A stretch of 64,000 nt of DNA from Comamonas fluminis (GTDB taxonomy: Bacteria > Pseudomonadota > Gammaproteobacteria > Burkholderiales > Burkholderiaceae_C). Positions 53,224 to 62,021 of the stretch are shown piece by piece. Below the pieces are notes generated by a model, which was not told where the DNA came from, searched no databases, and saw only the letters and a list, made by a program, of their open reading frames with translations. A program made the position numbers and the translations under genes. The stretch is taken from the NCBI RefSeq assembly GCF_019186805.1, contig NZ_CP066783.1, positions 4,477,501 to 4,541,500 of the forward strand. Direction: 5' to 3'. Numbering within the stretch: the first letter of the stretch is position 1; each line of letters begins with the position of its first letter.

Positions 53224-53661
53224 TCACTTTTGGAGCAGGTTGGTCAGTTGATAGGAGTCGACGTACAGCACAGTCGAGTTGTCGTAGTCCATGACCTGGC
53301 CTTCTTCCCAAGTCAGGGCCGTTGCGCCAAGCACAGGCGGAACCCAGCCAATCAAGGCAGTGCGGGTCAGGCCAATGAACTTGCGCAGCTCGTCGCCCAA
53401 CTGGTCACCGGCACCAGGGCGGTAGCTGCGCACGGCCAGTACCACGCCAAAGCGGGTCACAGCGGGCTGCACACGGGCACCACGCGGCCCTGCAGCCCCG
53501 CCAGACTCACCCGCAAAAATCACATAGGAGCTGGGTGTCTGGAAACCGCGCAGGTCCATCACGGCGGCATATTCAGCAGCGCCGCTGACCTCGCGGAATT
53601 CGGGCACCAGGTCCTTGAGGCGCTTCACGACCAGGCTGGTGTCAAAGGGTTCAAAGTTCAT
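53224..53661 (-). CDS. Mu gp37-like protein (DUF1834), neck/tail completion
   Basis: 145 residues from the ATG at 53,661 (MNFEPFDTSLVVKRLKDLV). The region VTRFGVVLAVRSYRPGAG followed by LTRTALIGWVPP is typical of DUF1834 tail terminator-like proteins. It starts seven bases after the gp36-like gene stops. The frame extends upstream to 53,763 but that part overlaps gp36 out of frame. Confidence 0.78.
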   Translation of the reverse strand: MNFEPFDTSLVVKRLKDLVPEFREVSGAAEYAAVMDLRGFQTPSSYVIFAGESGGAAGPRGARVQPAVTRFGVVLAVRSYRPGAGDQLGDELRKFIGLTRTALIGWVPPVLGATALTWEEGQVMDYDNSTVLYVDSYQLTNLLQK

Positions 53662-53668
53662 GGCGGCA

Positions 53669-54187
53669 TTACCTGAAGCTGTTGAGCTGCTTGCGGCCGA
53701 AGACCGGCTCGGGGTAGCTGAAGCGCACATCGGTGCCGCTGCCGCCTGTGGCCACAACGTCATCCGCGCCCAGGCTGAACTTGCCGTCAGCTGTGAGCTG
53801 CAGCAGCTTCAGGGCATCGCGGTAGTCGCGCACGATGGGGTCGTTGGTCTCCATGCTGATGCGGCTCTTGTGGAGCAGATAGCGAGCAATGGAGCGGCTC
53901 CAGCCGGTCACAAGCTTGGGCACAGGGGCCAGCGGCAGCGCATAGCCGCGCTTGGCCAGGAAGCCGTCAATCAGCGAATCCGCCTCAGAGACGGCGTCTT
54001 GAATGCGAGCCATGGCTGCATCGGCATCGGCCTGGTCTGCGGCGCTCCAGGCGCTGCGGTCGCCACCGCGCAGGGTGGCGTCCATGAGCGCGGTGTCCGC
54101 AACGTGCTTGTCCTCGGGCGTGGCCACTTGAGCCAGCTCGCGGGCACCGGGGCGCTCAGCCAGGTCGATGGGGGTGATGTAGGCCAT
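53669..54187 (-). CDS. Mu gp36-like protein (DUF1320), head-tail connector
   Basis: 172 residues starting MAYITPIDLAERPGARELAQ. The DUF1320 helix-rich pattern includes DAVSEADSLIDGFLAKRGYALPL and the conserved ARYLLH near 120. It is a neck protein in Mu-type heads. It is encoded between the major head protein and gp37, as in Mu. Confidence 0.85.
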   Translation of the reverse strand: MAYITPIDLAERPGARELAQVATPEDKHVADTALMDATLRGGDRSAWSAADQADADAAMARIQDAVSEADSLIDGFLAKRGYALPLAPVPKLVTGWSRSIARYLLHKSRISMETNDPIVRDYRDALKLLQLTADGKFSLGADDVVATGGSGTDVRFSYPEPVFGRKQLNSFR

Positions 54188-54201
54188 GGCAGGTGCGGCC
54201 C

Positions 54202-55116
54202 TTACAGCCAGCCGGACACGACCACTTCCAGTCGGTCCTTGAGGTCGTTGGTTTCGGTGGTGACTTCGGCACCCACCTGAACGGGCACCAGCTCGGCTGT
54301 CATCAGCTTGTTGGCTGCGCGCTGCAGCGCCGTTGGCACGACCAAGGTAGTTGCCTTGAGGCCAAGCGGGCGACCGGTATCGCCCTTGCAGCCCTCAATC
54401 GCGTTGATTGCTGCCCACAGGTTGTCCGCATTCAAAGGCTTGTTGCTGGCATAGGCCATTTGCCAGAAGCCAAAGCCCACGTTGCAGCGCGAATCCACAC
54501 CGTACTGAAACTCTGCCTTGGTGAAGACGTTGGGGTCGGTCTCCGCAGTCATGGCCACAAAGTTGGGGTTCTTGCGGTTCTGGAAGATCAGCGGCTTGAT
54601 GGAGCGGCTGGTGTCCAGCACAAACCACCAGGGACCGTCACCGCCAGAGTCCACGTTGCTGACGCTTGTGGTCTTGCCTTGAGCGTTCTTAACGGGATGG
54701 TCAGCCGCAAAGAAGGGTTTGCCGTCGTAGCACTTTTCCGTGGTGCCAGTGGCCAGCAGGCCAAACGCCAGCTGGTCAGGGTGCGCTGCAGCCGCACGGC
54801 CCAGCTCGCCCATCAAGGGCGTGTAAACACCGAAGGTGTCATCTTCGATGGTGGTACGCGGCACGCCGACGGTCAGCTCAAAGGGCTTGTTCTTGATGCT
54901 GTAGCCATGGGCTTCCAGGCCATGAATGGCGCGCTCGCCAATCCACTGGCGCATATTGGGCATTTGACCCAACCAGCCATATTCCTCGGAGGCCGTGGTG
55001 CTGGACACCACGGTGGCGAGCTTCTGGTAAATGCTCTGCGCTTCGTTCAGGCCGCCCTGAAAAGCGGTTTTGAAGCCCGTGAAAAGGGTTTTCAGATTGG
55101 TGGGGGTGAGTTGCAT
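54202..55116 (-). CDS. Mu T-like major head protein
   Basis: 304 residues, starting MQLTPTNLKTLFTGFKTAFQ, the typical opening of Mu gpT homologues. It contains EEYGWLGQMPNMRQWIGERA (about 43-62), the most conserved part of the family, and an HK97-like core. It would be the main capsid subunit. Gene order I/Z, decoration protein, T is maintained. Confidence 0.93.
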   Translation of the reverse strand: MQLTPTNLKTLFTGFKTAFQGGLNEAQSIYQKLATVVSSTTASEEYGWLGQMPNMRQWIGERAIHGLEAHGYSIKNKPFELTVGVPRTTIEDDTFGVYTPLMGELGRAAAAHPDQLAFGLLATGTTEKCYDGKPFFAADHPVKNAQGKTTSVSNVDSGGDGPWWFVLDTSRSIKPLIFQNRKNPNFVAMTAETDPNVFTKAEFQYGVDSRCNVGFGFWQMAYASNKPLNADNLWAAINAIEGCKGDTGRPLGLKATTLVVPTALQRAANKLMTAELVPVQVGAEVTTETNDLKDRLEVVVSGWL

Positions 55117-55160
55117 TGCTGTGCCTCTACGTTGATTGAGGGAATGACCTGCCGGTGGGC

Positions 55161-55565
55161 TTAGGCCGTGGTGGGCACAGCGGCGGTGCCAATGGCCACC
55201 CAGACGCCCAAGTCGTCGATATCGATGACTTCGCCCGCAATGGAGCTACCGGTCTTGGAGACCGTGTGGTCGTCCGCCACATAGGCATTGCTGCCAATGT
55301 CCCAGCGCTTGATCTCGCCAGCGCCTGCACTGTTTTCAAAGCAGAAGACAGCACGCTCGCCCTTGACCAAGTCGGAGCCAGCGTCAACACGCTCAGTACA
55401 GACGGCACGTACCGGCTTTTTGTCGGCCGCAACAGCGGGCTTGGCTGCGCCCGTGGCGTCCAGCGTGTACATGGCACCGGCCATGATTGCGGCAGCGACG
55501 GTGTCGGCCACCTGGAAGGTGTTGCCACGGCGTGGCGTGTTGCGGTCTTGGGTCAGGCTGGGCAT
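55161..55565 (-). CDS. Capsid decoration-like protein (134 residues)
   Basis: MPSLTQDRNTPRRGNTFQV, then a beta-rich domain with AGAMYTLDATGAAKPAVAAD and GERAVFCFENS. Beta-rich proteins of this kind between the scaffold/protease and the major head protein stabilise the capsid as cement subunits. The family (DUF2190-like) is proposed from pattern and position only. It is 38 bases below the I/Z stop. Confidence 0.65.
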   Translation of the reverse strand: MPSLTQDRNTPRRGNTFQVADTVAAAIMAGAMYTLDATGAAKPAVAADKKPVRAVCTERVDAGSDLVKGERAVFCFENSAGAGEIKRWDIGSNAYVADDHTVSKTGSSIAGEVIDIDDLGVWVAIGTAAVPTTA

Positions 55566-55603
55566 GTCAGTCCTTGGAGTGGTGGGTCAGGAATAGCGCC
55601 AGC

Positions 55604-56161
55604 TCAGGCCGCAGCCTTGGTCTTGGCAAAGTCTTCGGGGCTCAGGCCCATGGCGCTGCAGGCCGCCAGTTCGTCCTGGCTCAGGCCGTGGGCACCCGTG
55701 GCCTGGGTGCCAGCCGGTGGCTTGCCGCCGGTCTGGGTACCCGACAGCGCGGCAACGGGCTGGGCTGTCTGCAGGAAGGTGGTCAGTGCGGCCATATTGG
55801 TTTTGCCCAGATCACGTGCCCAAGGCTCCATGGCAGGCAGCAAGCGGCCATCGGCCAGTGCGGGCTGGATCAGCTTGTCGACCTGGTCAGCCTGCTGCTG
55901 GGCTGTTAGCGCAGCCAGTTGGCCCTGCAACTGGGTGAGCGCATCGACCGGCACGTACTTGGCAGGGTCCGGGGTCTTGGCCACCAGCGCACTGCAGGCG
56001 GCAGTGACAGCCGTGGCACCGTCTTCAGCCTTGAGCGCCAGCGCAGTACGGGCGGCATCCGCGATGGCCATGTGGGTTTGCACAGCCGTCAGCGCGGCCT
56101 GCTCGGTGGTGGTTTCTGGCATGCCGAGAGCAGCCAGCAATGCTTTGAGCGTTGGGTTCAT
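55604..56161 (-). CDS. Internal scaffold product Z (nested in I)
   Basis: A GAGG ribosome site five bases before an in-frame ATG at 56,161 (MNPTLKALLAALGMPE) predicts a 185-residue product equal to the C-terminal half of I. In Mu the scaffold Z is made the same way from an internal start in gene I. The region is helical and Gln/Ala-rich, as expected of a scaffold. Confidence 0.65.
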   Translation of the reverse strand: MNPTLKALLAALGMPETTTEQAALTAVQTHMAIADAARTALALKAEDGATAVTAACSALVAKTPDPAKYVPVDALTQLQGQLAALTAQQQADQVDKLIQPALADGRLLPAMEPWARDLGKTNMAALTTFLQTAQPVAALSGTQTGGKPPAGTQATGAHGLSQDELAACSAMGLSPEDFAKTKAAA

Positions 56162-56758
56162 GGGTTCCTCGGTGGGATGGGTTTGCGGGACAGAAAACTG
56201 CGCAGATGCAGCGGCCTGCATGGCGTTGAGTGCCTGCATGCCGTGAATGGCGGGGTTGTTGGTGAGCGCGCCCATGGTGATTTGCAGCACCTCACCGGTG
56301 TCGGGCGCATACAGAAACACGGGGCTGAAATAGCGGTACTCGCCCGAGGCAATGGCCTGTAATGCGCGGGCCGTCAGCTCAACCTCGGCGTACAGGCCCG
56401 AGCCCTCAACCCAGCGCAAACCGTGAATCCAGCCCGCAGCGGGTGCAGGCTGACCGTTGGTTTCTTTGTAGAGCGTCTGATGCTCGTAGTCGATAACCGG
56501 CGGCTGGGCCGCGTTGAAGCGGCTTATGACCTGGCTGGCGATGGCCGCATTGATGCGCCAGGCAGGCACATCCATGGGGCGGCCGTCACTGGGCGTGAAG
56601 TCCTGGGCTGGCGTGAGCTGCAGCAGATAGCGCCCATTGCTATTGGGCTGCTGGGTGTTGATGTCACCCAGACCAAAGGTGCAGGCTGCCACTGCGGCAG
56701 TGAGTGCGGCAGCGGTCAGTACAGCGAGGCGAGCGGTTTTGGAAGGCATGCCCGCCAT
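55604..56758 (-). CDS. Mu I-like head protease/scaffold protein
   Basis: 384 residues. The N-terminal half is the prohead protease domain (PPVIDYEHQTLYKETNG with the conserved D-Y-E-H, about 87-103, and GEYRYFSPVF near 138); the C-terminal half is scaffold. It matures the capsid and is itself removed. The first 27 residues look hydrophobic, ending in VAAC, which is unusual for a cytoplasmic protease; the true start may therefore lie downstream, although no other strong ribosome site is seen. Confidence 0.85.
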   Translation of the reverse strand: MAGMPSKTARLAVLTAAALTAAVAACTFGLGDINTQQPNSNGRYLLQLTPAQDFTPSDGRPMDVPAWRINAAIASQVISRFNAAQPPVIDYEHQTLYKETNGQPAPAAGWIHGLRWVEGSGLYAEVELTARALQAIASGEYRYFSPVFLYAPDTGEVLQITMGALTNNPAIHGMQALNAMQAAASAQFSVPQTHPTEEPMNPTLKALLAALGMPETTTEQAALTAVQTHMAIADAARTALALKAEDGATAVTAACSALVAKTPDPAKYVPVDALTQLQGQLAALTAQQQADQVDKLIQPALADGRLLPAMEPWARDLGKTNMAALTTFLQTAQPVAALSGTQTGGKPPAGTQATGAHGLSQDELAACSAMGLSPEDFAKTKAAA

Positions 56759-56809
56759 GGTCGGCAGCGGGCGGCGGGCCGTATTCTGACGGGTGTCAGA
56801 GCTTTACTG

Positions 56810-57361
56810 TCACCGGCCGTTCAACCAGTCCAGCACTCGCAGGTGAATCTGCTGCTGGTCGGCTGCGTTGACGCCCAGATAGGGCCGCGCCGGGATGTTG
56901 ACCTGGTGCGCGCCGATGCTGACCTGCTGGCTGCGCTTGGCCTTGCCCTTTTTCACAAACAGGTGCTTGTGTTTGCCAGCTCCGAAGTGAACGGTGGACT
57001 GGCGGGCGGGCCGCTGAATGGTGCCACCAAACTGGTGGATAGCGCCATATTTGGCGTTGGTGCCGACCAAGACTGCATCGTCGCCATCGGGCTGCCAGCG
57101 AATCCATCCTCGCAGGTAGCCACTCAATGTCAGTATCTTGTCCTTGTTCTGCTTTTTGCGGCGCTGGTAGCGGGGCTGCAGCGGTTTCCAGGCGGAGCCG
57201 TCTGGGCCCGAGTGAGAGTCAAATCGCTGACGAGTTTCGCCCTTCAGGTATTCGCCAATTTTGGACAGCAGCGGCGTCGTGTTGCCAAGGGCCTCATCCA
57301 TGCGGGCCAGAGAGTCTGGGCCGGTGATGACCGTATCGACCTTGAAATGTGCTCCTGCCAT
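56810..57361 (-). CDS. Mu G-like virion morphogenesis protein
   Basis: 183 residues from the ATG at 57,361 (MAGAHFKVDTVITGPD) with AAAGGAG just upstream. Family segments: GEYLKGETRQRFDSHSGPDG (about 37-56) and KYGAIHQFGGTI (about 103-114). Mu gpG is needed for tail completion and binds head or neck. It is separated from F by a 110-base gap with a hairpin. Confidence 0.88.
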   Translation of the reverse strand: MAGAHFKVDTVITGPDSLARMDEALGNTTPLLSKIGEYLKGETRQRFDSHSGPDGSAWKPLQPRYQRRKKQNKDKILTLSGYLRGWIRWQPDGDDAVLVGTNAKYGAIHQFGGTIQRPARQSTVHFGAGKHKHLFVKKGKAKRSQQVSIGAHQVNIPARPYLGVNAADQQQIHLRVLDWLNGR

Positions 57362-57431
57362 TTTTGGCTCCTTTGCGTACAATGGCCCTCAGGTGGGCAG
57401 CCCCTGCAAGGGCGTCCGATCCCCGCCTGAT

Positions 57432-57463
57432 GGGCCAGCGTGTTGCAGCATGCTGGCCTTTTT
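57432..57463. terminator. Hairpin with T-run between F and G (plus orientation)
   Basis: GGCCAGC (57,433-57,439) pairs with GCTGGCC (57,452-57,458), followed by TTTTT when read rightward. For the leftward late transcript it is just a stem. It would stop transcription from the antisense direction or act as an RNA-processing site in the late mRNA. Confidence 0.5.
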
Positions 57464-57471
57464 GTTGGCGG

Positions 57472-58719
57472 CTATTCCTCGCGTTGGTAGAGGCGCACCC
57501 CCACACGCAGGCTGTCCAGGTATTCGGGCGAGCCCGCTTGAAACGCCGTTACACCGGCCCAGCCGTCCACGCCCAGCTCGAACACAGCCAGGGCCGGAAC
57601 CTCTTGCCCTTCCACCGAGTACTGCGCCACATAGCGGCGGCGCACCACGGCTTTTTCCAGCGCGTAGATCCACTCCAGGCGAACCCAGATTTCATCGGGT
57701 GACAGCAGCGCTTTGGCGAGCAGCTGCAGGAACTGCTCGCGCCCGTTCTTGAGCACCTTCCACTCGCCTTGGGCTGTGGTGAACAGCTCTTTGCCCACCA
57801 CCAGGCGCTCGCCCAGCACATCCTTGAAGATGGCGGGCAGCTCCAGACTGGCACCGAACGGAGCCAGAAATGCTTTGACATAGCTCTCAGGCGGCAGGCC
57901 TTGCGGCATCAGTGCCGAAGCAGGCATGGGCTGGGGGGTAGGCAAAGGCCCCAGCGGCAAGGTATTGGGCAGGCCTTGGCCGTGCACGCTCCCCGCGCCG
58001 CCGGGGCGAATGCCGCCTGGCCGCTCTGGCGGTATGGCACTGCGCAGCCTGGCACTGCCTGGTGCGTACTCAAAGCCGGGGTCAATGCCCTCGGGCACTG
58101 TGACGGTGCGCGGGCCATTGGGGCTGCGCTGGCCAATGATGTGATCGGTCCAGTTGATCTCTGGCGTGGGGTCTGGCCCGTCTTTGCCCAGGCGCATCAA
58201 GTCGCGCAGCCACAGCCCTTTGACCTTGCACTGGCAGCCCCAGCCATTGGGCGGGAAGTAATACTTCCACCAGGGGTTGTCGCGTTCCAGCACCAGGCCG
58301 TCAAAGCCCACATGCTGCACCCGTGGGTGCTCCACCCAGTCGCTGTGCTCGTACTGCCAGTACGGGGCGCTCTGCAGCTGCTCCCAGCGCCCAGCGGCAA
58401 AGCTGGTGGCCAGGTTGGTTTCGTAGATGACTTTGCTGCGCCAGTTGCGGCCGCCGTTGTAGTCCCAGCCATGCTTTGCGACGATGCGGTCAAAGTCCTT
58501 GCGAAAGTCTTCCAGAGTGCTGCCGCCCTCGATGGCCTTGTCCACCGCCGTGCGGAAGTCCGAGACGATGGCGTCCCGGTTGGCACCGGCCACCACAAAC
58601 GCCCAGTCATGCTCGTGGGTGTAAATGTCCGTCCAGCTCTCAGTGGGCAGGTTCAGCTTGCGCCGGAAGAACTGGGCCTGCTCTTTGAAGGGCAGCGAGC
58701 CATAGGCCGCATTAGCCAT
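57472..58719 (-). CDS. Mu F-like minor head protein with C-terminal nuclease-like (PBECR) domain
   Basis: 415 residues from the ATG at 58,719. The N-terminal ~210 residues are the head-morphogenesis domain of Mu gp30 (IYETNLATSFAAGRWEQL, HPRVQHVGFDGLV, FPPNGWGCQCKV). A Pro/Gly-rich linker (about 245-290) leads to a separate C-terminal domain with LVVGKELFTTAQGEWKVLK and EIWVRLEWIYALEKAVVRRR. That domain resembles the phage Barnase-EndoU-colicin-RelE-like nuclease family seen fused to minor head proteins. It overlaps gp29 by eight bases. Confidence 0.8.
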   Translation of the reverse strand: MANAAYGSLPFKEQAQFFRRKLNLPTESWTDIYTHEHDWAFVVAGANRDAIVSDFRTAVDKAIEGGSTLEDFRKDFDRIVAKHGWDYNGGRNWRSKVIYETNLATSFAAGRWEQLQSAPYWQYEHSDWVEHPRVQHVGFDGLVLERDNPWWKYYFPPNGWGCQCKVKGLWLRDLMRLGKDGPDPTPEINWTDHIIGQRSPNGPRTVTVPEGIDPGFEYAPGSARLRSAIPPERPGGIRPGGAGSVHGQGLPNTLPLGPLPTPQPMPASALMPQGLPPESYVKAFLAPFGASLELPAIFKDVLGERLVVGKELFTTAQGEWKVLKNGREQFLQLLAKALLSPDEIWVRLEWIYALEKAVVRRRYVAQYSVEGQEVPALAVFELGVDGWAGVTAFQAGSPEYLDSLRVGVRLYQREE

Positions 58720-60313
58720 TGGCACCTCCGGCTTCCTGAAGCACCTCATAACGTCCGAGCAACTGCGCAGCCGCCATGGCATCAGCCATGGCCTGGGCAT
58801 ATTGGTCCAGCGTCATGTTTGGGATGATCTGCTCTAGTCCGTCGCGGATTTTCTCCAGACTGGCAGCAGACTCCACCAGTTTGCGAATCTGTTCAAACCA
58901 GGGGCTTGTGGCTTTTTCCATAGTGTTGGCCATTTGCGGAATAAGGGCCATTGCTGCCGTCGGCGGGGCCTCTGCAGGCGCAGGCAGAACAGCCGTCAGC
59001 GCGGCCTTGCCTGTTGGGGCTGGTGGCGCGGGCTGCAGCACCGGCGCCGCACCCAGCACCACTTGACCAGGCTGGGGCATGGGAATGCCCAGCTTGTTGT
59101 TGGCCCAATCCTGCGGCACCTGCACGCCAATGGCCACCAGCTTGGGCAGAGCTTCGGACAGAACCTTGATGTCTTCGGTCTCGCCGGTGATCAGTCCAAA
59201 TTGCGGGCAGCGCTTGATGCCGTCTGGTGCCAGCCCGTTCATGGCCGCAATGGCATAGACCAGGTCACGGGTCAGCGTGCTGTTGAGCTGGCGGATATCG
59301 CCGTCGCGCAGGTCCTTGCGCACTTCGTTGTGCACATTGCCCAGCGCATTGGTGCTGGCCGCGCCATCGGCCCCGCTGGTCAGCGTGCCGCCCAGGATGA
59401 CCTTGGACTGGTTGCGCTCGCACCAGCTGATCATCAGCTCGAAAGCCTTGGGGTCGCCAGTGGCAGCGTCTTTAAAGTCGATCAGCATGCCCTCGGGGAT
59501 GATGCCCGCTGCGTTATGGCCAATGCCCACCAGGGCGCGCAGCAGCGTGGCTTTCTCGCGCTCGCTGGCATTGGGCGGGTATTTGCCCAGACGCACGGGG
59601 ATGCCGTAGATCTCCAGAAACTCGGCCAGGTCGCCCACGCTGTAGTTCTTGAACAGGTAGGTCCAGACGAGCTGGCGGAACAGCGCAGTGCGCTCCAGGT
59701 AGCCGCTCTTGGCTTTGTGAACGTGGGTAATCCAGCCGAACTGGTTGAGCGCCGTGCCTTGGATGCCGTTGGCGTCCGTGGTGTTGGTGCGCAGGCGCAG
59801 CTCCTGGCGGTAACCACGGTGCAGCTGGAACCAGCTCTGTGGGCGGTGCGTGAGGGTCTTGGGCAGCCACAGACCCTCCGGCCGGTGCCATTCGATTTCA
59901 AGGCATGCAAAGCCTTTTCCGATGGCGTCCGTCGTGTCAAAGAGCACATCTTCAAAATCGGGGATGGACTGCACCAGCTCGCCCAGCTGCTCGGCGTTGC
60001 GCTTTTCCTGCTCGCTGGCGTTGTCTGGTGCAGTGATCTCCCAGTCCAGAATCAGGGCGCGGCGGCGTTTGCCCATCTCGCTGGCAATGTGGCCGTCCTT
60101 TTCTTCCATGTCTTCGTACAGGTCGAACTGGGCCGAGAGGTCGCCTTGCTCGGCTGCGTCCAGGATGGTGGCCAGCTTGGAAGGCGTGAGGCCTCGGGTC
60201 GGGTGGGTCTGCAGCTCGCGCTGCAGATGGCCCAGTCGGGAGGTCTGGGGCTCGTCCACGACGGCCATGTCGATGGGCTTGCCGTCAGCGCCCAGAATTA
60301 CGCTTTTTGCCAT
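58712..60313 (-). CDS. Mu gp29-like portal protein (DUF935)
   Basis: 533 residues. The DUF935 core includes DGHIASEMGKRRRALILDWEI (about 71-91) and SVGDLAEFLEIYGIPVRLGKYP (about 227-248). It forms the ring through which DNA is packaged and ejected. It follows gp28 across a 166-base interval that is filled by a small overlapping ORF. The C-terminal 130 residues are Ala/Pro-rich and then helical. Confidence 0.92.
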   Translation of the reverse strand: MAKSVILGADGKPIDMAVVDEPQTSRLGHLQRELQTHPTRGLTPSKLATILDAAEQGDLSAQFDLYEDMEEKDGHIASEMGKRRRALILDWEITAPDNASEQEKRNAEQLGELVQSIPDFEDVLFDTTDAIGKGFACLEIEWHRPEGLWLPKTLTHRPQSWFQLHRGYRQELRLRTNTTDANGIQGTALNQFGWITHVHKAKSGYLERTALFRQLVWTYLFKNYSVGDLAEFLEIYGIPVRLGKYPPNASEREKATLLRALVGIGHNAAGIIPEGMLIDFKDAATGDPKAFELMISWCERNQSKVILGGTLTSGADGAASTNALGNVHNEVRKDLRDGDIRQLNSTLTRDLVYAIAAMNGLAPDGIKRCPQFGLITGETEDIKVLSEALPKLVAIGVQVPQDWANNKLGIPMPQPGQVVLGAAPVLQPAPPAPTGKAALTAVLPAPAEAPPTAAMALIPQMANTMEKATSPWFEQIRKLVESAASLEKIRDGLEQIIPNMTLDQYAQAMADAMAAAQLLGRYEVLQEAGGANG

Positions 60314-60480
60314 GTCGGCACCTCGCTTTGTGTTTTGTAGTTGGGCATGCGCAGCCCGTACCCAGCGGCAAGGCGTTTACGCGCGTTTACGAAGGCCCGA
60401 ATGCAGTAAACCGGGGGCATTGCATGTCCACCGGCTAAAAATCGCTTAAATCGCGTTTTTGAGGCTTGGCGGTTTTGCAT
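60298..60480 (-). CDS. Hypothetical 60-residue ORF between gp28 and gp29
   Basis: Starts MQNRQASKTRFKRFLAGGHA at an ATG that shares one base with the gp28 stop (TGATG) and ends 16 bases inside gp29, so it fills the gap exactly. It is strongly basic (KTRFKRF, NARKRLAAG). A direct repeat CGTTTACG-CG-CGTTTACG lies within it. The tight junctions argue for a real gene; lack of a known homologue argues for caution. Confidence 0.4.
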   Translation of the reverse strand: MQNRQASKTRFKRFLAGGHAMPPVYCIRAFVNARKRLAAGYGLRMPNYKTQSEVPTWQKA

Positions 60481-62021
60481 CACCAGCCCTCGGCTTCAGG
60501 AATGCGGAAATCGTGGTCTTGCTGTTCCTGGCTGGCCAGGTTGTCAAAGCCACGGGCGTGACCTGGTACCTCGATGTAGCCGATGGGAGCAATCTGCAGC
60601 TTGGCGGCCGCATGGGCATAGACGCAGGCCATGGCGCGGTCACCGTGGCTATCACCATCGGTTTTGCCGTCTGGGATACGAGCCACGCCGCGCACCAGCT
60701 TGAAGGCACGGTGGTCCTGCAGCAGGCCGTCGTTCTTTGGCAGCGTGATGGTTCCGTCTTCAAACGCGGCCTTGTAGCCGGGCATGTTGTCGCGGTACCA
60801 AGCCTCTGTGGCCATCAGCTTGAGAACGATGGAGCCATAGCGGTCTTCTGCGGCTTCCCCGATGTAGCTGCCATTGCCTCGGCTGTCGATCACGATGCCA
60901 GAGCAGCGCGGCAGTACATCGCAGATGGCGAACAGCACCTGCAGCTGCTGGTTGTAGGGCACGTTCTTGAGCTCGACCAGGAACGGCACGCGCTCGTGCA
61001 GATTGCTGGCCACTTCCACCGGCGCGATCACGGACAAGTCCCCCGAGCGGGCAAAGTCCATGCCCAGGGCATGGCGCAGCTCAGGGTTCAGGCGCTTGAG
61101 CAGAGGCTTCAGCTCGGTGTCGATCCACTCCTGCATCAGCACCTGGCGTACCGCTGGGCTGGACTGGTTGAAATCCTTGGTGCCCGTGAATCGGATCACC
61201 GGGGCTTCGACCATGCGGCTTTCCACCAGCACGCGAGTCAGCCAGGCACCACCGCCCTGGGCTGGGACGCAGAACAGTTCCTCATCCTGGTTGGGCCGAT
61301 AGCGCGCAATGATCTCTTCGCGCCAGGTGGCCTCGCCCTCGGGCGTCCAAGGCTTGTTGTTGACCGCGCAAATCTTGCGGTACAAGCCATCACGCAGGGC
61401 ATCGTCAAAGTCCACGCGGTGCAGGCTGTAGGGGTAGCGGCCAGCCCGCACATCGTTGATCAGCTCATTGAACGGGTTGTCCTCGCCGTTGTGGGTGCTG
61501 ATGATGCGGATCTGCCCGCCCCACATGGTCATGGCCATGGCGGCCTTGAGCAGCTCCTTGATGTCATCCACAAACGCGGCTTCATCAATCACAAGGCGCT
61601 CGCCTGGGCGTCCCTTGGAGCGTAGGTTGCGCGGGTTGCTGGTGAAGGCCTGAATCTTGTGACCGCTGTCGAAGTTGATGGTGTAGGAGAGGATTTGCTT
61701 GTCCTCTTCCTGCAGCACCGACTCTTCAATCTGGCCTGCAGCTGCATTGAAGGCCTTGGCCCAGCTCGCGCAGTCCTGAATAAAGCCTTGGGTCATCTCC
61801 TTGTTGTAGGAGATGTAGTAGACATTGGCCCCCTCGGCACTGGCTGCATAGAGCACATCGTCGGCCGCTTCGGAGTAGCTCAAGCCAATGCGGCGTGACT
61901 TCTCCATGATCTTGACCGGAGACTGGTCTTCCACCCACTTGACCTGGTAGGCCATGAAGATGGCCTGGCTCAGCGCGGTGGGCTCGGGCTTCTGCAGCTC
62001 AGAAGGGGCCTGGATCATCAC
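60480..62021 (-). CDS. Mu gp28-like large terminase subunit
   Basis: 513 residues. The ATPase part has a Walker A-like EKSRRIGLSYSEA (about 40-52) and Walker B LVIDEAAF (about 142-149); the nuclease part has GMDFARSGD (about 316), DSRGNGSY (about 371) and a late DSHGDRAMA. It cuts and packages phage DNA headful by headful into the portal. It is coupled to gp27 by a four-base overlap (ATGATG start). Confidence 0.93.
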   Translation of the reverse strand: MMIQAPSELQKPEPTALSQAIFMAYQVKWVEDQSPVKIMEKSRRIGLSYSEAADDVLYAASAEGANVYYISYNKEMTQGFIQDCASWAKAFNAAAGQIEESVLQEEDKQILSYTINFDSGHKIQAFTSNPRNLRSKGRPGERLVIDEAAFVDDIKELLKAAMAMTMWGGQIRIISTHNGEDNPFNELINDVRAGRYPYSLHRVDFDDALRDGLYRKICAVNNKPWTPEGEATWREEIIARYRPNQDEELFCVPAQGGGAWLTRVLVESRMVEAPVIRFTGTKDFNQSSPAVRQVLMQEWIDTELKPLLKRLNPELRHALGMDFARSGDLSVIAPVEVASNLHERVPFLVELKNVPYNQQLQVLFAICDVLPRCSGIVIDSRGNGSYIGEAAEDRYGSIVLKLMATEAWYRDNMPGYKAAFEDGTITLPKNDGLLQDHRAFKLVRGVARIPDGKTDGDSHGDRAMACVYAHAAAKLQIAPIGYIEVPGHARGFDNLASQEQQDHDFRIPEAEGW

